From: an uncultured Micromonospora sp.
GTDB lineage: Bacteria; Actinomycetota; Actinomycetes; Mycobacteriales; Micromonosporaceae
DNA length: 16,240 nt
Direction: 5' to 3'
Assembly (NCBI GenBank): GCA_937951935.1
Contig: CALGAM010000172.1
Coordinates: 1 to 16,240, forward strand
Shown: positions 1 to 6,668 of the stretch, in pieces
How the letters are laid out: every line of letters starts with the position of its first letter
How positions within the stretch are numbered: position 1 is the first letter of the stretch
The notes under the pieces: model-generated
Told to the model about the DNA's origin: nothing
The model's database searches: none
The model's input: the letters and a program-made list of their open reading frames with translations, nothing else
Program-made: the position numbers and the translations under genes

Positions 1-827
1 ATCCGGGCCAGCGGAGCCCGACCGGCGGCCTCAGCGCCGGCCTGGTCGGCGAGCAGCAGCGCACTGGCGCCGTCGTTGAGCGGCGAGGAGTTGCCGGCGG
101 TGACCGTGCCGTCCGGCCGGAACGCCGGCTTCAACGCCGCCAGTGCCTCGGCGGTGGTACCCGGCCGCACACTCTCGTCGACCGTCAGGTCGGTACCGGG
201 AACGATGCTGACCTCGTCGGCGAAGAGCCCGTCCGCCCATGCCTGGGCGGCTCGCTGGTGACTGCGCAGCGCGAACGCGTCCTGCGCGGCCCGGGAGATG
301 CCGTACCGGTCGGCGAGGATCTCCGTGCACTCGCCGAGCGAGGCCGTCCACTCGGCGGGCATCCGTGGGTTCACCATACGCCAGCCAAGCGTCGTGGAGT
401 GCAGGGTCTCCGGGCCGCGTGGGAAGGCCTTCTCCGGTTTCGGCAGCACCCAGGGCGCCCGGGTCATCGACTCGACTCCCCCGGCGATGCAGATCGAGGC
501 GTCGCCCAGCTCGATCGCACGCGCCGCGTCGATCACCGCCTCCAGTCCCGAGCCGCAGAGCCGGTTCACCGTCACCCCGGGCACGGTGGGCGGCAACCCG
601 GCGAGGAGGACAGCCATCCGAGCGACGTTGCGGTTGTCCTCGCCGGCGCCGTTGGCGTTGCCGAACACCACGTCGTCGATCCGGGCCGGATCGAGGCCGG
701 GACTGCGCCGGACGATCTCCCCCACCACGTGCGCCGCAAGGTCGTCCGGGCGTACCCCCGCCAGGCCGCCTCCGTACCGGCCGATCGGGGTTCGGACGGC
801 GTCGAGCACGTACACGTCGTTGGCCAT
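1..827 (-). CDS. Thiolase (acetyl-CoA acetyltransferase family), C-terminus cut by window edge
   Basis: This is the N-terminal 275 residues of a thiolase of usually about 400 residues. The ATG lies at 827..825, with AGGAGA on the coding strand about 8 nt upstream. Residue Cys91 in the motif NRLCGSGLEAV is the expected acyl-accepting nucleophile. AGGVESMTRAP (about 115-125) and AGNSSPLNDGA (about 244-254) are further family motifs. The second catalytic Cys and the catalytic His lie in the missing C-terminal part. Thiolases cleave 3-ketoacyl-CoA with CoA, or condense acetyl-CoA, in the cytoplasm. The N-terminus (VRTPIGRYGG, RPDDLAAHV, GNANGAGEDNRNVARMA) recalls beta-ketoadipyl-CoA thiolases of the PcaF/PaaJ type, which would put it in aromatic-acid breakdown. 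I am sure of the family but not of the substrate. A hairpin at 936-968 separates it from the upstream doxX gene, so it probably has its own promoter. Confidence 0.93.
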   Translation of the reverse strand, partial: MANDVYVLDAVRTPIGRYGGGLAGVRPDDLAAHVVGEIVRRSPGLDPARIDDVVFGNANGAGEDNRNVARMAVLLAGLPPTVPGVTVNRLCGSGLEAVIDAARAIELGDASICIAGGVESMTRAPWVLPKPEKAFPRGPETLHSTTLGWRMVNPRMPAEWTASLGECTEILADRYGISRAAQDAFALRSHQRAAQAWADGLFADEVSIVPGTDLTVDESVRPGTTAEALAALKPAFRPDGTVTAGNSSPLNDGASALLLADQAGAEAAGRAPLAR

Positions 828-935
828 GACCTCGTCTCCTCACACGCTGCCGGCCATCATCCTGCCGGTCAGCGTGGCCCGGCCACCCCCCGGGGGATCA
901 CCGGATGGTCCAGGCCACCAGCCCGGAGAGCCAGC

Positions 936-968
936 CCCGCCGGCTTCGGCCGGGCCGAAGCCGGCGGG
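936..968 (-). terminator. Strong GC-rich hairpin, probable terminator of the doxX gene
   Basis: Perfect 14-bp inverted repeat: arm CCCGCCGGCTTCGG at 936-949 and its complement at 955-968, with a 5-nt loop. It lies 59 nt past the doxX stop and upstream of the thiolase start. There is no T tract on either strand, as is common in actinobacteria. Confidence 0.7.
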
Positions 969-1027
969 AACCGCAGGAGTCCGACCAGCCGCGCCGGCGG
1001 CGGCTTCCCGGGACGGGACGGGTGTCG

Positions 1028-1477
1028 CTACCGGGCCGGGGTGACGAGTGGTTTGCCGTCTTCGACCGTCGACCGGTTCCGAATCCGGGCGAGTACGGCG
1101 TCGACCGACCACCGACCCCCGCCGAGCGCGGCGACGAGCAGGAAGGACCAGCAGAACAGGGCGGCGAGTTCGCCACCGTTGTTCAGCGGCAACAGGGCCT
1201 CCGGCTGGTGCACCACGAAGTAGGCGTACGCCATGGAGCCGGAGCAGATGGTCGCCGCGATCCGGGTGCTCATACCGACCAGCACGAGCGCACCGCCGAC
1301 GAACTGGATGACCGCGGCGTACCACCCGGGCCAGGTGCCGAACGGAATCGCCTCGCCGCTGCCGCGGTTGCCTCCGAAGACCCCGAACAGGGAGGCGACA
1401 CCGTGCAGGGTGAACAGCAGGCCGACCACCACCCGGAACAACGCGGTGACGACGTCGCTGATTCTGGTGCTGATCAT
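1028..1477 (-). CDS. DoxX family integral membrane protein
   Basis: A 149-residue protein with about four hydrophobic segments (roughly residues 10-33, 51-70, 73-90 and 104-120) and short loops, the usual size and layout of DoxX-family proteins. Family-like features are the first helix with RVVVGLLFTLHGVASLFG, the second with QFVGGALVLVGMSTR, and a short polar cytoplasmic tail. The ATG at 1477..1475 is preceded by AGGGAG. DoxX proteins are poorly understood membrane proteins, sometimes linked to quinone or redox-stress functions; the sequence itself gives no substrate. The gene is probably monocistronic, with a recognisable promoter at about 1532-1561 and a strong hairpin 59 nt after the stop. 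Confidence 0.88.
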   Translation of the reverse strand: MISTRISDVVTALFRVVVGLLFTLHGVASLFGVFGGNRGSGEAIPFGTWPGWYAAVIQFVGGALVLVGMSTRIAATICSGSMAYAYFVVHQPEALLPLNNGGELAALFCWSFLLVAALGGGRWSVDAVLARIRNRSTVEDGKPLVTPAR

Positions 1478-1531
1478 GGGACACTCCCTTGCGATGGGCA
1501 GTACTCAGCTGTCGGGTCCCACGGCGCAGTC

Positions 1532-1561
1532 ACCGTATCCACATATATAGATGGATGTCAA
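1532..1561 (-). promoter_or_regulatory. Candidate sigma-70-type promoter of the doxX gene, with overlapping inverted repeat
   Basis: On the minus strand TTGACA (1561..1556) is followed after 18 nt by TACGGT (1537..1532), close to the actinobacterial pattern TTGACn-N16-18-TAnnnT. It points at doxX about 55 nt downstream. The spacer is an AT-rich island in otherwise GC-rich DNA. It carries ATCCA/TGGAT arms (1537-1541 and 1551-1555, plus-strand reading) that could be bound by a repressor. Confidence 0.5.
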
Positions 1562-1949
1562 TGTATTCGATCTCACCCGGGCGGCCCGCGGTCGGCGGAG
1601 CACCGCCACACCCACGGCACGTCCCTCCACGCGGGTGCTCACCCGGCACCGACGTCACGACCGGCGACCGCGGGGCGGCCGGGTCGGGGCCAACCGCTAC
1701 ACACCGTATCCGGTGGGTGCCTGTGGCGTCCACTGGGGACAGTGCGGCGACGGCGCTCCGGACGGCCACACCGTGACTCGTCGACGACGTCGTACCCGAG
1801 ACCCGCCATCTCGGCACGGCGTGAGAGCACGACCTGTCACCGGCAGCCGCCGGCCACCACCGAGGTCACCACCGACCGCTGTCACGCCCGGTCACCCCAC
1901 GTCGGGCCACCGGTCTCGCGCTCTGCGCACCCGCGCAACCGTCACCGGC
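1562..1949. other. Non-coding stretch between the doxX promoter and the cysteine protease gene
   Basis: I see no credible gene here: the short open frames on both strands have Arg/Pro-rich, shadow-like composition and no ribosome binding site. The decamer CACCGTATCC, which contains the doxX -10 box, recurs at 1702-1711. There it sits inside a small hairpin (CACCG/CGGTG) and has only a weak -35 match (TGGACG) 18 nt away, so it could be a weaker second promoter or chance. I find no strong terminator for the protease gene that ends at 1950. Confidence 0.5.
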
Positions 1950-2771
1950 TCAGTGCGGCAGCTCCACCGCGCAACAGGCCTCGCCACGGTCCTGGAGCAG
2001 GGATTCGAAGTCACCGCGCCGCATCTTGAACCGCCCGCCCAGTCCCCAGGCCGCGCCCCAGGAGTTCTGGAACAGGTAGGCGTCCTCGTCCTCGATCCGG
2101 TCGAGCATGAGATAGCAGTGCCCACCGGACACCGCCCCGGTCGGCTTGACGAACCCGTCGCTGTCAGGGGCGAACATGTCCGTCGTCCAGGCGGTTCCCA
2201 CCACGATGGGCCCCTGTGTGTCGATCCACTCGTCGATCTCGGCGGCGGTGTGCGCGAACGCGAACGCCGCGAGCCTCCCCCGCTCCCGCACCGCCAGGGC
2301 TCCCGACCGGACGGTCGAGCCGTTCTCCCGGCCCGGCTCTCCGTCGATGACCTTGCACTCGTAGTAGAGGGCGTGCGCGTCGGCGTTCTGGTAGGTGCCG
2401 GGCACCGGTGTCGCGTCGACCCAGCCGGCCCAGCCGAACCCCACACAGTGTCCGGTCTGCCCCTGGTCGAGCTGGATCAGCAGCTCCCACGCCGGAGCCG
2501 AGTCGCGCTTGCCCAGCGGCGCCCGCTGGGTCTTGAGCCAGCGCCAGAAAACGAGGTAGGCCCGCCAGTTCGAGAAGTACGGTGTCTCGGTCAACACCTG
2601 CTCGACAGTCATCTGCCGGATCGACTCCGGCGGCTCTGCGATCTCCATCAGGCGCGGGATGTCCCAGTCCCGCGCATCCGGCTGGTGCCGCCAACCGAGC
2701 AGCTGTGGACCGGGTGCCACGCTCGCACTGGTCTGGGGTGGATCCATTGCAGAACGTCGCCGCTGCTCCAT
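1950..2771 (-). CDS. Papain-fold (C1 family) cysteine protease without signal peptide
   Basis: A 273-residue protein with the papain catalytic set in order. DQGQTGHCVGF contains the probable oxyanion Gln103 and nucleophile Cys109, six residues apart as in papain. GGHCYLM contains His218. QNSWGAAWGLGGRFKM contains Asn236 in the classical NSWG block. The N-terminal GWRHQPDARDWDIP resembles the PD-RD(Y/W) entry motif of bacterial and phage-type C1 peptidases. There is no signal peptide, transmembrane segment or long inhibitory propeptide, so it looks cytoplasmic or released by lysis. The ATG at 2771 has GAAGAGG upstream; ATG at codon 9 lacks a ribosome binding site at a workable distance. Flanking genes give no clear pathway. 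Family assignment is firm; the target protein is unknown. Confidence 0.85.
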   Translation of the reverse strand: MEQRRRSAMDPPQTSASVAPGPQLLGWRHQPDARDWDIPRLMEIAEPPESIRQMTVEQVLTETPYFSNWRAYLVFWRWLKTQRAPLGKRDSAPAWELLIQLDQGQTGHCVGFGWAGWVDATPVPGTYQNADAHALYYECKVIDGEPGRENGSTVRSGALAVRERGRLAAFAFAHTAAEIDEWIDTQGPIVVGTAWTTDMFAPDSDGFVKPTGAVSGGHCYLMLDRIEDEDAYLFQNSWGAAWGLGGRFKMRRGDFESLLQDRGEACCAVELPH

Positions 2772-3044
2772 CGCCTTCGCCTCTTCCGGGCCGGACCCTC
2801 CGGCACCCGGACCCCAGGCTATCGCCCCGGGCGACGGCGGCCTTGATCACCCAGGATCCGCACGGCATCGCTCTCGGCGCGGTCCGTCTCTCCCGCAGGC
2901 GGCGGAACCGGGCCGGTCCACCTCGACGCCGCCGCGCTTCCCGCTCTGCGTCGCCGCGACCGTGTCCGCGCAAGCGCCGCGGAGTCGGTGGACGAACTGA
3001 CCAGCTGGAGTCCCGGCAGGCTGATCGGCTGGAAGACCGGGGAA
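2772..3044. other. Intergenic region upstream of the cysteine protease gene
   Basis: No gene can be supported. Just after the lipoprotein stop, the minus strand between about 3058 and 2995 holds two and a half imperfect 24-nt direct repeats based on CAGCCGATCAG. They would encode an 8-residue period (LQPISSPV, FQPISLPG, LQLVSSST) in an 82-codon frame starting at GTG 3067. That frame turns Arg-rich afterwards and its GGAG is too close to the GTG, so I do not call it. Confidence 0.4.
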
Positions 3045-3920
3045 CTAATCGGTTGCAAGGTCGGCACACTCCGTCTCGTCGGGTAGCAGCGGCCGAAGCG
3101 CGACGCTCCACCTGCCGTCGCCAGACCTCCAGGGGGTCTGGGCGTTCGCCTTCGCCGCCAGCGTCAGTAGTTCGGTCAGGGCGGCGTCCCGGACCACGAC
3201 ACAGCCCTGCCCAGGATTCGACCGCAGCCCCGGACCCGGCAGCGCCGGACCGGGCCAGGACACCTCCGGTGGGGCGGGCCCTTCCCGCGGGCCGCCCGGC
3301 CAGGGCGACGCCAACGCCGCGACCGCCTCCGGGTGGTACAGCTCGGTCGCGGCGTCCCCGCCCGACGGTGTCCCGGTCGGATCGGTGAGCTCGGCAAGCA
3401 GCGCCCGCAGCATCGCCCGCCCGGCCCGCTGCGCCTCGGTGAGACCGGCCACCGACTCACCGCTCTCGTGCAGCCCGTACACCTCGAGAACGTCGACGCC
3501 GGTGGCGCCGCCGAGGATGAAGCGGGTCACGGGAACGTCCGCGACCGCGGGACGGCCGAGGTCGACACCGGAGCCGATCCCGGCGGCACGGGCCCGCTCC
3601 ACCAGCGCGTCGACGTCCTCGGGCGCGATTCGTCGCAGTTCGACGGTCGGCAGCGCGGGTCCGGGGAAGACCAGGGTCCGCGGCCCTTCGGTGAGTACGC
3701 GTCCGTCGGCGTAGACCGTCACTATCGGCAGCCGGGCCAACAGGTCCGCCGGAGGGAGGACGCCCTCGACCTGCCGCACGCGGAGGACGACGGCGGCACC
3801 GGTGTCCAGCGGGCCGCCGGCCTGTCCCGCGTCCGATCCGCCGTCGGTGTCAGCACAGGCGGCAGCCGACACCACCAACAGGCCGACCAGGGCCGCTCGC
3901 ACGATCCGCCATCGGTTCAT
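3045..3920 (-). CDS. Putative secreted lipoprotein, uncharacterised actinobacterial family
   Basis: A 291-residue protein starting at ATG 3920..3918, with GAGGGGG just upstream. The N-terminus is a typical export signal: NRWR basic start, hydrophobic LVGLLVV, then SAAAC with Cys22 as the probable lipidated residue. The lipobox is not ideal because position -3 is Ala. A short Gly/Asp-rich linker follows (DTDGGSDAGQ). The body contains LRVRQVEG, PIVTVYADGRVL, FPGPALPTVELRRI and a conserved-looking C-terminus with GQGCVVVRDA and WRSGDGRWSVALRPLLPDE. I recognise these as a family common in Micromonospora-like genomes, but no function is known to me. It probably sits on the outer face of the membrane. 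It lies after a strong terminator, so it is likely transcribed alone. Confidence 0.8.
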   Translation of the reverse strand: MNRWRIVRAALVGLLVVSAAACADTDGGSDAGQAGGPLDTGAAVVLRVRQVEGVLPPADLLARLPIVTVYADGRVLTEGPRTLVFPGPALPTVELRRIAPEDVDALVERARAAGIGSGVDLGRPAVADVPVTRFILGGATGVDVLEVYGLHESGESVAGLTEAQRAGRAMLRALLAELTDPTGTPSGGDAATELYHPEAVAALASPWPGGPREGPAPPEVSWPGPALPGPGLRSNPGQGCVVVRDAALTELLTLAAKANAQTPWRSGDGRWSVALRPLLPDETECADLATD

Positions 3921-3999
3921 GCCCCCTCTGACGGACCGCGACGCCCGGCGGTTCCCGCCGTCGGGCATCGGATCGGAGGGCGTCTCGCCGCCGGACGCC

Positions 4000-4047
4000 G
4001 CGCCGGCCGGACCGGAGACCGCCACGCGGTACCGGTCCGGCCGGCGC
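4000..4047 (-). terminator. Strong hairpin terminator after the methyltransferase gene
   Basis: Perfect 16-bp inverted repeat: GCGCCGGCCGGACCGG at 4000-4015 and its complement at 4032-4047. The loop contains a further 5-bp stem (ACCGC at 4018-4022, GCGGT at 4026-4030). It begins 6 nt after the methyltransferase stop codon. No T tract follows. Confidence 0.82.
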
Positions 4048-4053
4048 CCGGAT

Positions 4054-4863
4054 CTACGACCGCAGCGGCCGGCGTCCCCGGGTGGAGACGAACTGGTAGG
4101 ACAGTGACGTGAAGGCGGGGTCCCGGGCGAGCTCCCGGAAGACCTCCAGCTGCGCCGGTGACAGGCCGGTGGCCAGCAGTCGGGACTCCAGCTGCCGGGA
4201 GTTCGTCGCGTGCAGCGACGCCCCGATGGAGCCGCCGGGCCAGCTCTGCGAATGGGTGATGGTGTCGACGTCGACCAGACCGGCCCGCACCATCTCGGCG
4301 TGCACGTCCTGCGCCCAGGCCAGATCCGCGCCCCGGTCCCGCAGGACACCGAGCGTCGCCTCGATGACCTCCTGGAAGAGCTTCGCCGCGTCGTCGGTCG
4401 GCGCGGTGAGCACCCGCAACCCTGCCGTGCAGTCGAACTCCTCGACGACCAGCCAGCCGCCGGGTGCCAGGGCGCCGATCAGTTCGGCCAGTACCCGGCG
4501 GCGCTCGGGCAGATGGAGCAGGACCAGCCGGGCGTGGATCACGTCGAACGGGCCGCCCTCCGGTACGCCGGTCCGGACGTCGTGCCGTCGGACCACGAGA
4601 TTGCCCTCCGAGACCAGGTGCGCGGGCTCGATGTCGGTGGCGACGACCAGGCCGGTCGGCCCGACGGCCCGGGACATCAGCCGGGCGACCGACCCGCCTC
4701 CGGCCCCCACCTCCCAACAGCGCGCACCCGGGGTCAGGATCGGGGCGGCCAACCGGGCCGCGGTTATCGGGTCGAGAAACGCCTCCAGGGCTCGCAACTG
4801 AGCCTCTGCCTCGGGCGAGCGATTGTCGAAGGCGTAACCGGTCTGGACAGGGGTGGAAGTCAC
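4054..4863 (-). CDS. Class I SAM-dependent methyltransferase
   Basis: A 269-residue protein with a Rossmann-type methyltransferase core. Motif I is WEVGAGGGSVARLM (about 50-63, the SAM-binding Gly-rich loop). The acidic ribose-binding end of strand 2 is ATDIEP (Asp77). HDV (Asp95) probably contacts the adenine, and FDVIHARLVLLHLPE (106-120) is motif IV. LAPGGWLVVEEFD (132-144) is the following strand. I place the start at GTG 4863..4861 because GGGAGG lies exactly 8 nt upstream; an in-frame ATG 45 nt earlier has no such site. The C-terminal half (SQSWPGGSIGASLHATN) probably covers the active site and decides the acceptor, which I cannot predict. The gene starts 111 nt after livF and ends in a strong terminator, so it could be the tail of that operon or a separate unit. 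Confidence 0.88.
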   Translation of the reverse strand: MTSTPVQTGYAFDNRSPEAEAQLRALEAFLDPITAARLAAPILTPGARCWEVGAGGGSVARLMSRAVGPTGLVVATDIEPAHLVSEGNLVVRRHDVRTGVPEGGPFDVIHARLVLLHLPERRRVLAELIGALAPGGWLVVEEFDCTAGLRVLTAPTDDAAKLFQEVIEATLGVLRDRGADLAWAQDVHAEMVRAGLVDVDTITHSQSWPGGSIGASLHATNSRQLESRLLATGLSPAQLEVFRELARDPAFTSLSYQFVSTRGRRPLRS

Positions 4864-4950
4864 TGTCGGTACCTCCCTGATGGAGATCGGTGACGATACG
4901 CCGGACACGTGGCGCCGGCGTCGACACCGGAGGGGATTCGAGGGGTGACG

Positions 4951-4965
4951 ACGCGGAATCCGCGT
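4951..4965. promoter_or_regulatory. 15-bp palindrome between livF and the methyltransferase gene
   Basis: ACGCGGA-A-TCCGCGT is a perfect 7-bp inverted repeat with a single central base. It lies 9 nt past the livF stop and about 90 nt before the methyltransferase start. The lack of a loop fits a protein-binding site better than an RNA hairpin. No regulator can be named. Confidence 0.3.
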
Positions 4966-4974
4966 GGCCGTGGG

Positions 4975-5880
4975 TCAGGGCGGGAACGGGGACCGCGGTG
5001 CCGCCGGTGAGACGGACGACGTGTCGGAGGGGGTGGGGGTGACGGGTTGGCCGGAGCGCCGACCGGCCCCGCCGACGGGTGGTGGTACGGGGTCGGAGCC
5101 GGACGGCTCCGGTCCCCGGGCACCTGGCTCGATCGGACCGGTCCGGTCCACGACGGCCGCGCCGGCCACGCTCAGCAGCGCCTCGACCGGGGTGGGGTCG
5201 GCACGAACCACCGCCGTCGCGGCGGTGAGGACCAGCCGACCGTGATCGAGCACGGCGATCCGGTCGGCCACCTCGATCGCGTGCGCGAGCTGCTGTTCGA
5301 CGAGGAGGACACTCAACCCGGCCGAAGCCAGTCGGCCGATGAGGTGGCGAAGCCGGGCCGCCAGGTCGGGGGCGAGCCCTTCGCCCGGCTCGTCGAGCAG
5401 CAGCACCCGGGGCCGGGTGAGGACCGCCCGGGCGATCGCGAGCATCTGCTGTTCGCCGCCGGAGAGCTGGTCGCCGCGGTGCCGCAGTCGCTCGCCCAAC
5501 CGGGGCAGCAGCTCCAGGACCTGTGGCACCGTCCACACGGGACCGTCCTCCGCGAGCCGGGAGCGCCGGACACCAGCCGCGAGGGTCAGGTGCTCGGCCA
5601 CGGTCAGCCGGGGGAAGACCCGACGACCCTGCGGCACCAGGCTGACGCCGGCCCGGGCCACCCGGTGCGGGGGCCGGCCTGCCAGATCGACCCCGTCGAC
5701 CCGGACCGTGCCCCGATACGGCCGCAGCAGGCCGGCGATCGCGTGCACCAGGGTGCTCTTTCCCGCGCCGTTGCGCCCGACCACCGCCTGCACCGTGCCG
5801 GCCGTCACCTCGAGGTCGACGCCGTGCAGCACCGTGCCCCCGTCGTAGCCGGCGTGGAGGCCGCTCACCCGCAGCATCAC
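4975..5880 (-). CDS. livF: HAAT-type ABC importer ATPase LivF, with unusual Pro/Ser-rich C-terminal tail
   Basis: Cytoplasmic nucleotide-binding subunit that would pair with LivG to power the LivH-LivM permease. Counting from the ATG at 5877: Walker A GRNGAGKST (34-42), Q-loop VPQGRRVF (Gln83), signature LSGGEQQ (138-144), Walker B VLLLDEP (158-164) and the LivF-type VEQQ switch (193-196). GTG 5880 gives a GTGA overlap with the livG stop and has GAGG 7 nt upstream, matching the other junctions of the operon; ATG 5877 is one codon later and equally possible. LivF proteins usually stop near residue 235. This one continues for about 60 residues of Gly/Pro/Ser/Thr-rich, probably disordered sequence (PVPPPVGGAG, TPTPSDTSS), ending in PRSPFPP. 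The tail looks appended, perhaps through loss of the ancestral stop codon. Confidence 0.93.
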   Translation of the reverse strand: MMLRVSGLHAGYDGGTVLHGVDLEVTAGTVQAVVGRNGAGKSTLVHAIAGLLRPYRGTVRVDGVDLAGRPPHRVARAGVSLVPQGRRVFPRLTVAEHLTLAAGVRRSRLAEDGPVWTVPQVLELLPRLGERLRHRGDQLSGGEQQMLAIARAVLTRPRVLLLDEPGEGLAPDLAARLRHLIGRLASAGLSVLLVEQQLAHAIEVADRIAVLDHGRLVLTAATAVVRADPTPVEALLSVAGAAVVDRTGPIEPGARGPEPSGSDPVPPPVGGAGRRSGQPVTPTPSDTSSVSPAAPRSPFPP

Positions 5881-6668
5881 CGCACCGCCTCGGCGTAGGC
5901 CCGCCGGACCGCCGGCGAGTGTCGGATCTCGGCCGGCGTACCGCTGGCGACCAGACGTCCGTCACGCAGCACGGTCACGGTGTCGCAGAGCGCGTACACG
6001 AGGTCCAGCCGGTGCTCCACCAGCAGCACCGCGACCTCGCGCGACAGCGTCGCCAGCAGGGTGACCAACCGTTGCACCTCGGCGCCGGAAAGCCCGGCCG
6101 CCGGCTCGTCCAACAGCAGCAGCCGGGGGCGACCCGCGAGCGCCATCGCGATCTCCAGTTGCCGCCGCTGCCCGTGCGACAGGTGCGCGGCGGTGCGGGC
6201 CGCCACGTCGGCCAGGCCGACCCGGTCGAGCAGCGCCAGCGCCGGCTCCCGGAGCCGGCTGCGGAACCGCCCCGGTGTACGGACCCCGCGCAGGCCACCG
6301 GCCTGCCGCCAGGCGGCCACCTCGACGTTCTCCCGCGCGGTCAGCGACGACCACACGGCGGGACGCTGGTGGGTGCGGGCGATGCCGAGCCGGGCCCGGC
6401 GCACCGGCCCGAGCCGGGTCACGTCCCGGCCCGCGTAGTCGATGCGCCCGCCGTCGGCCCGGACCGCGCCGCCGACGAGGTCGAGCAGGGTCGTCTTGCC
6501 GGCCCCGTTCGGGCCGATCAACGCATGCCGCTCCCCCGCCGCGACCCGCAGGTCCACGCCGGCGACCGCGGTGAGGGAGCCGTACCGCCGGGTCAGGGCC
6601 GTGGCGGTCAGCAGGGCGGGCGCCCCGCTCGTCGCCGGCCCGACCCGGGTGCTGGCCGACCCCGTCAC
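5877..6668 (-). CDS. livG: HAAT-type ABC importer ATPase LivG
   Basis: A 263-residue cytoplasmic ATPase subunit. Motifs in order: Walker A GPNGAGKTT (52-60), Q-loop RTHQ (Gln101; most LivG have RTFQ), signature LSHGQRRQ (163-170), Walker B LLLLDEP (183-189) and switch His219 in LVEHRLD. The C-terminus (VASGTPAEIRHSPAVRRAYAE) is the usual LivG ending. Start is GTG 6668..6666, overlapping the livM stop as GTGA, with GGGGGT about 6 nt upstream; longer upstream frames are overlap with livM. About 18 residues before the ABC core are Ser/Ala-rich and probably unstructured. The stop overlaps the livF start, so the two ATPases are probably translationally coupled. Confidence 0.94.
   Translation of the reverse strand: MTGSASTRVGPATSGAPALLTATALTRRYGSLTAVAGVDLRVAAGERHALIGPNGAGKTTLLDLVGGAVRADGGRIDYAGRDVTRLGPVRRARLGIARTHQRPAVWSSLTARENVEVAAWRQAGGLRGVRTPGRFRSRLREPALALLDRVGLADVAARTAAHLSHGQRRQLEIAMALAGRPRLLLLDEPAAGLSGAEVQRLVTLLATLSREVAVLLVEHRLDLVYALCDTVTVLRDGRLVASGTPAEIRHSPAVRRAYAEAVR

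Noticed and set aside
1530..1885. Short minus-strand frames in the gap between doxX and the protease gene
   Set aside because: No ribosome binding sites, no domains; an LPVTG-like string in one of them is a chance match because there is no signal peptide, hydrophobic segment or basic tail in the right order.
2819..3067. 82-codon minus-strand frame with an 8-residue repeat (LQPISSPV-like)
   Set aside because: The GTG start has GGAG only about 2 nt away, it overlaps the lipoprotein gene end, and the rest is Arg-rich shadow-like sequence. The repeat itself is noted as intergenic.
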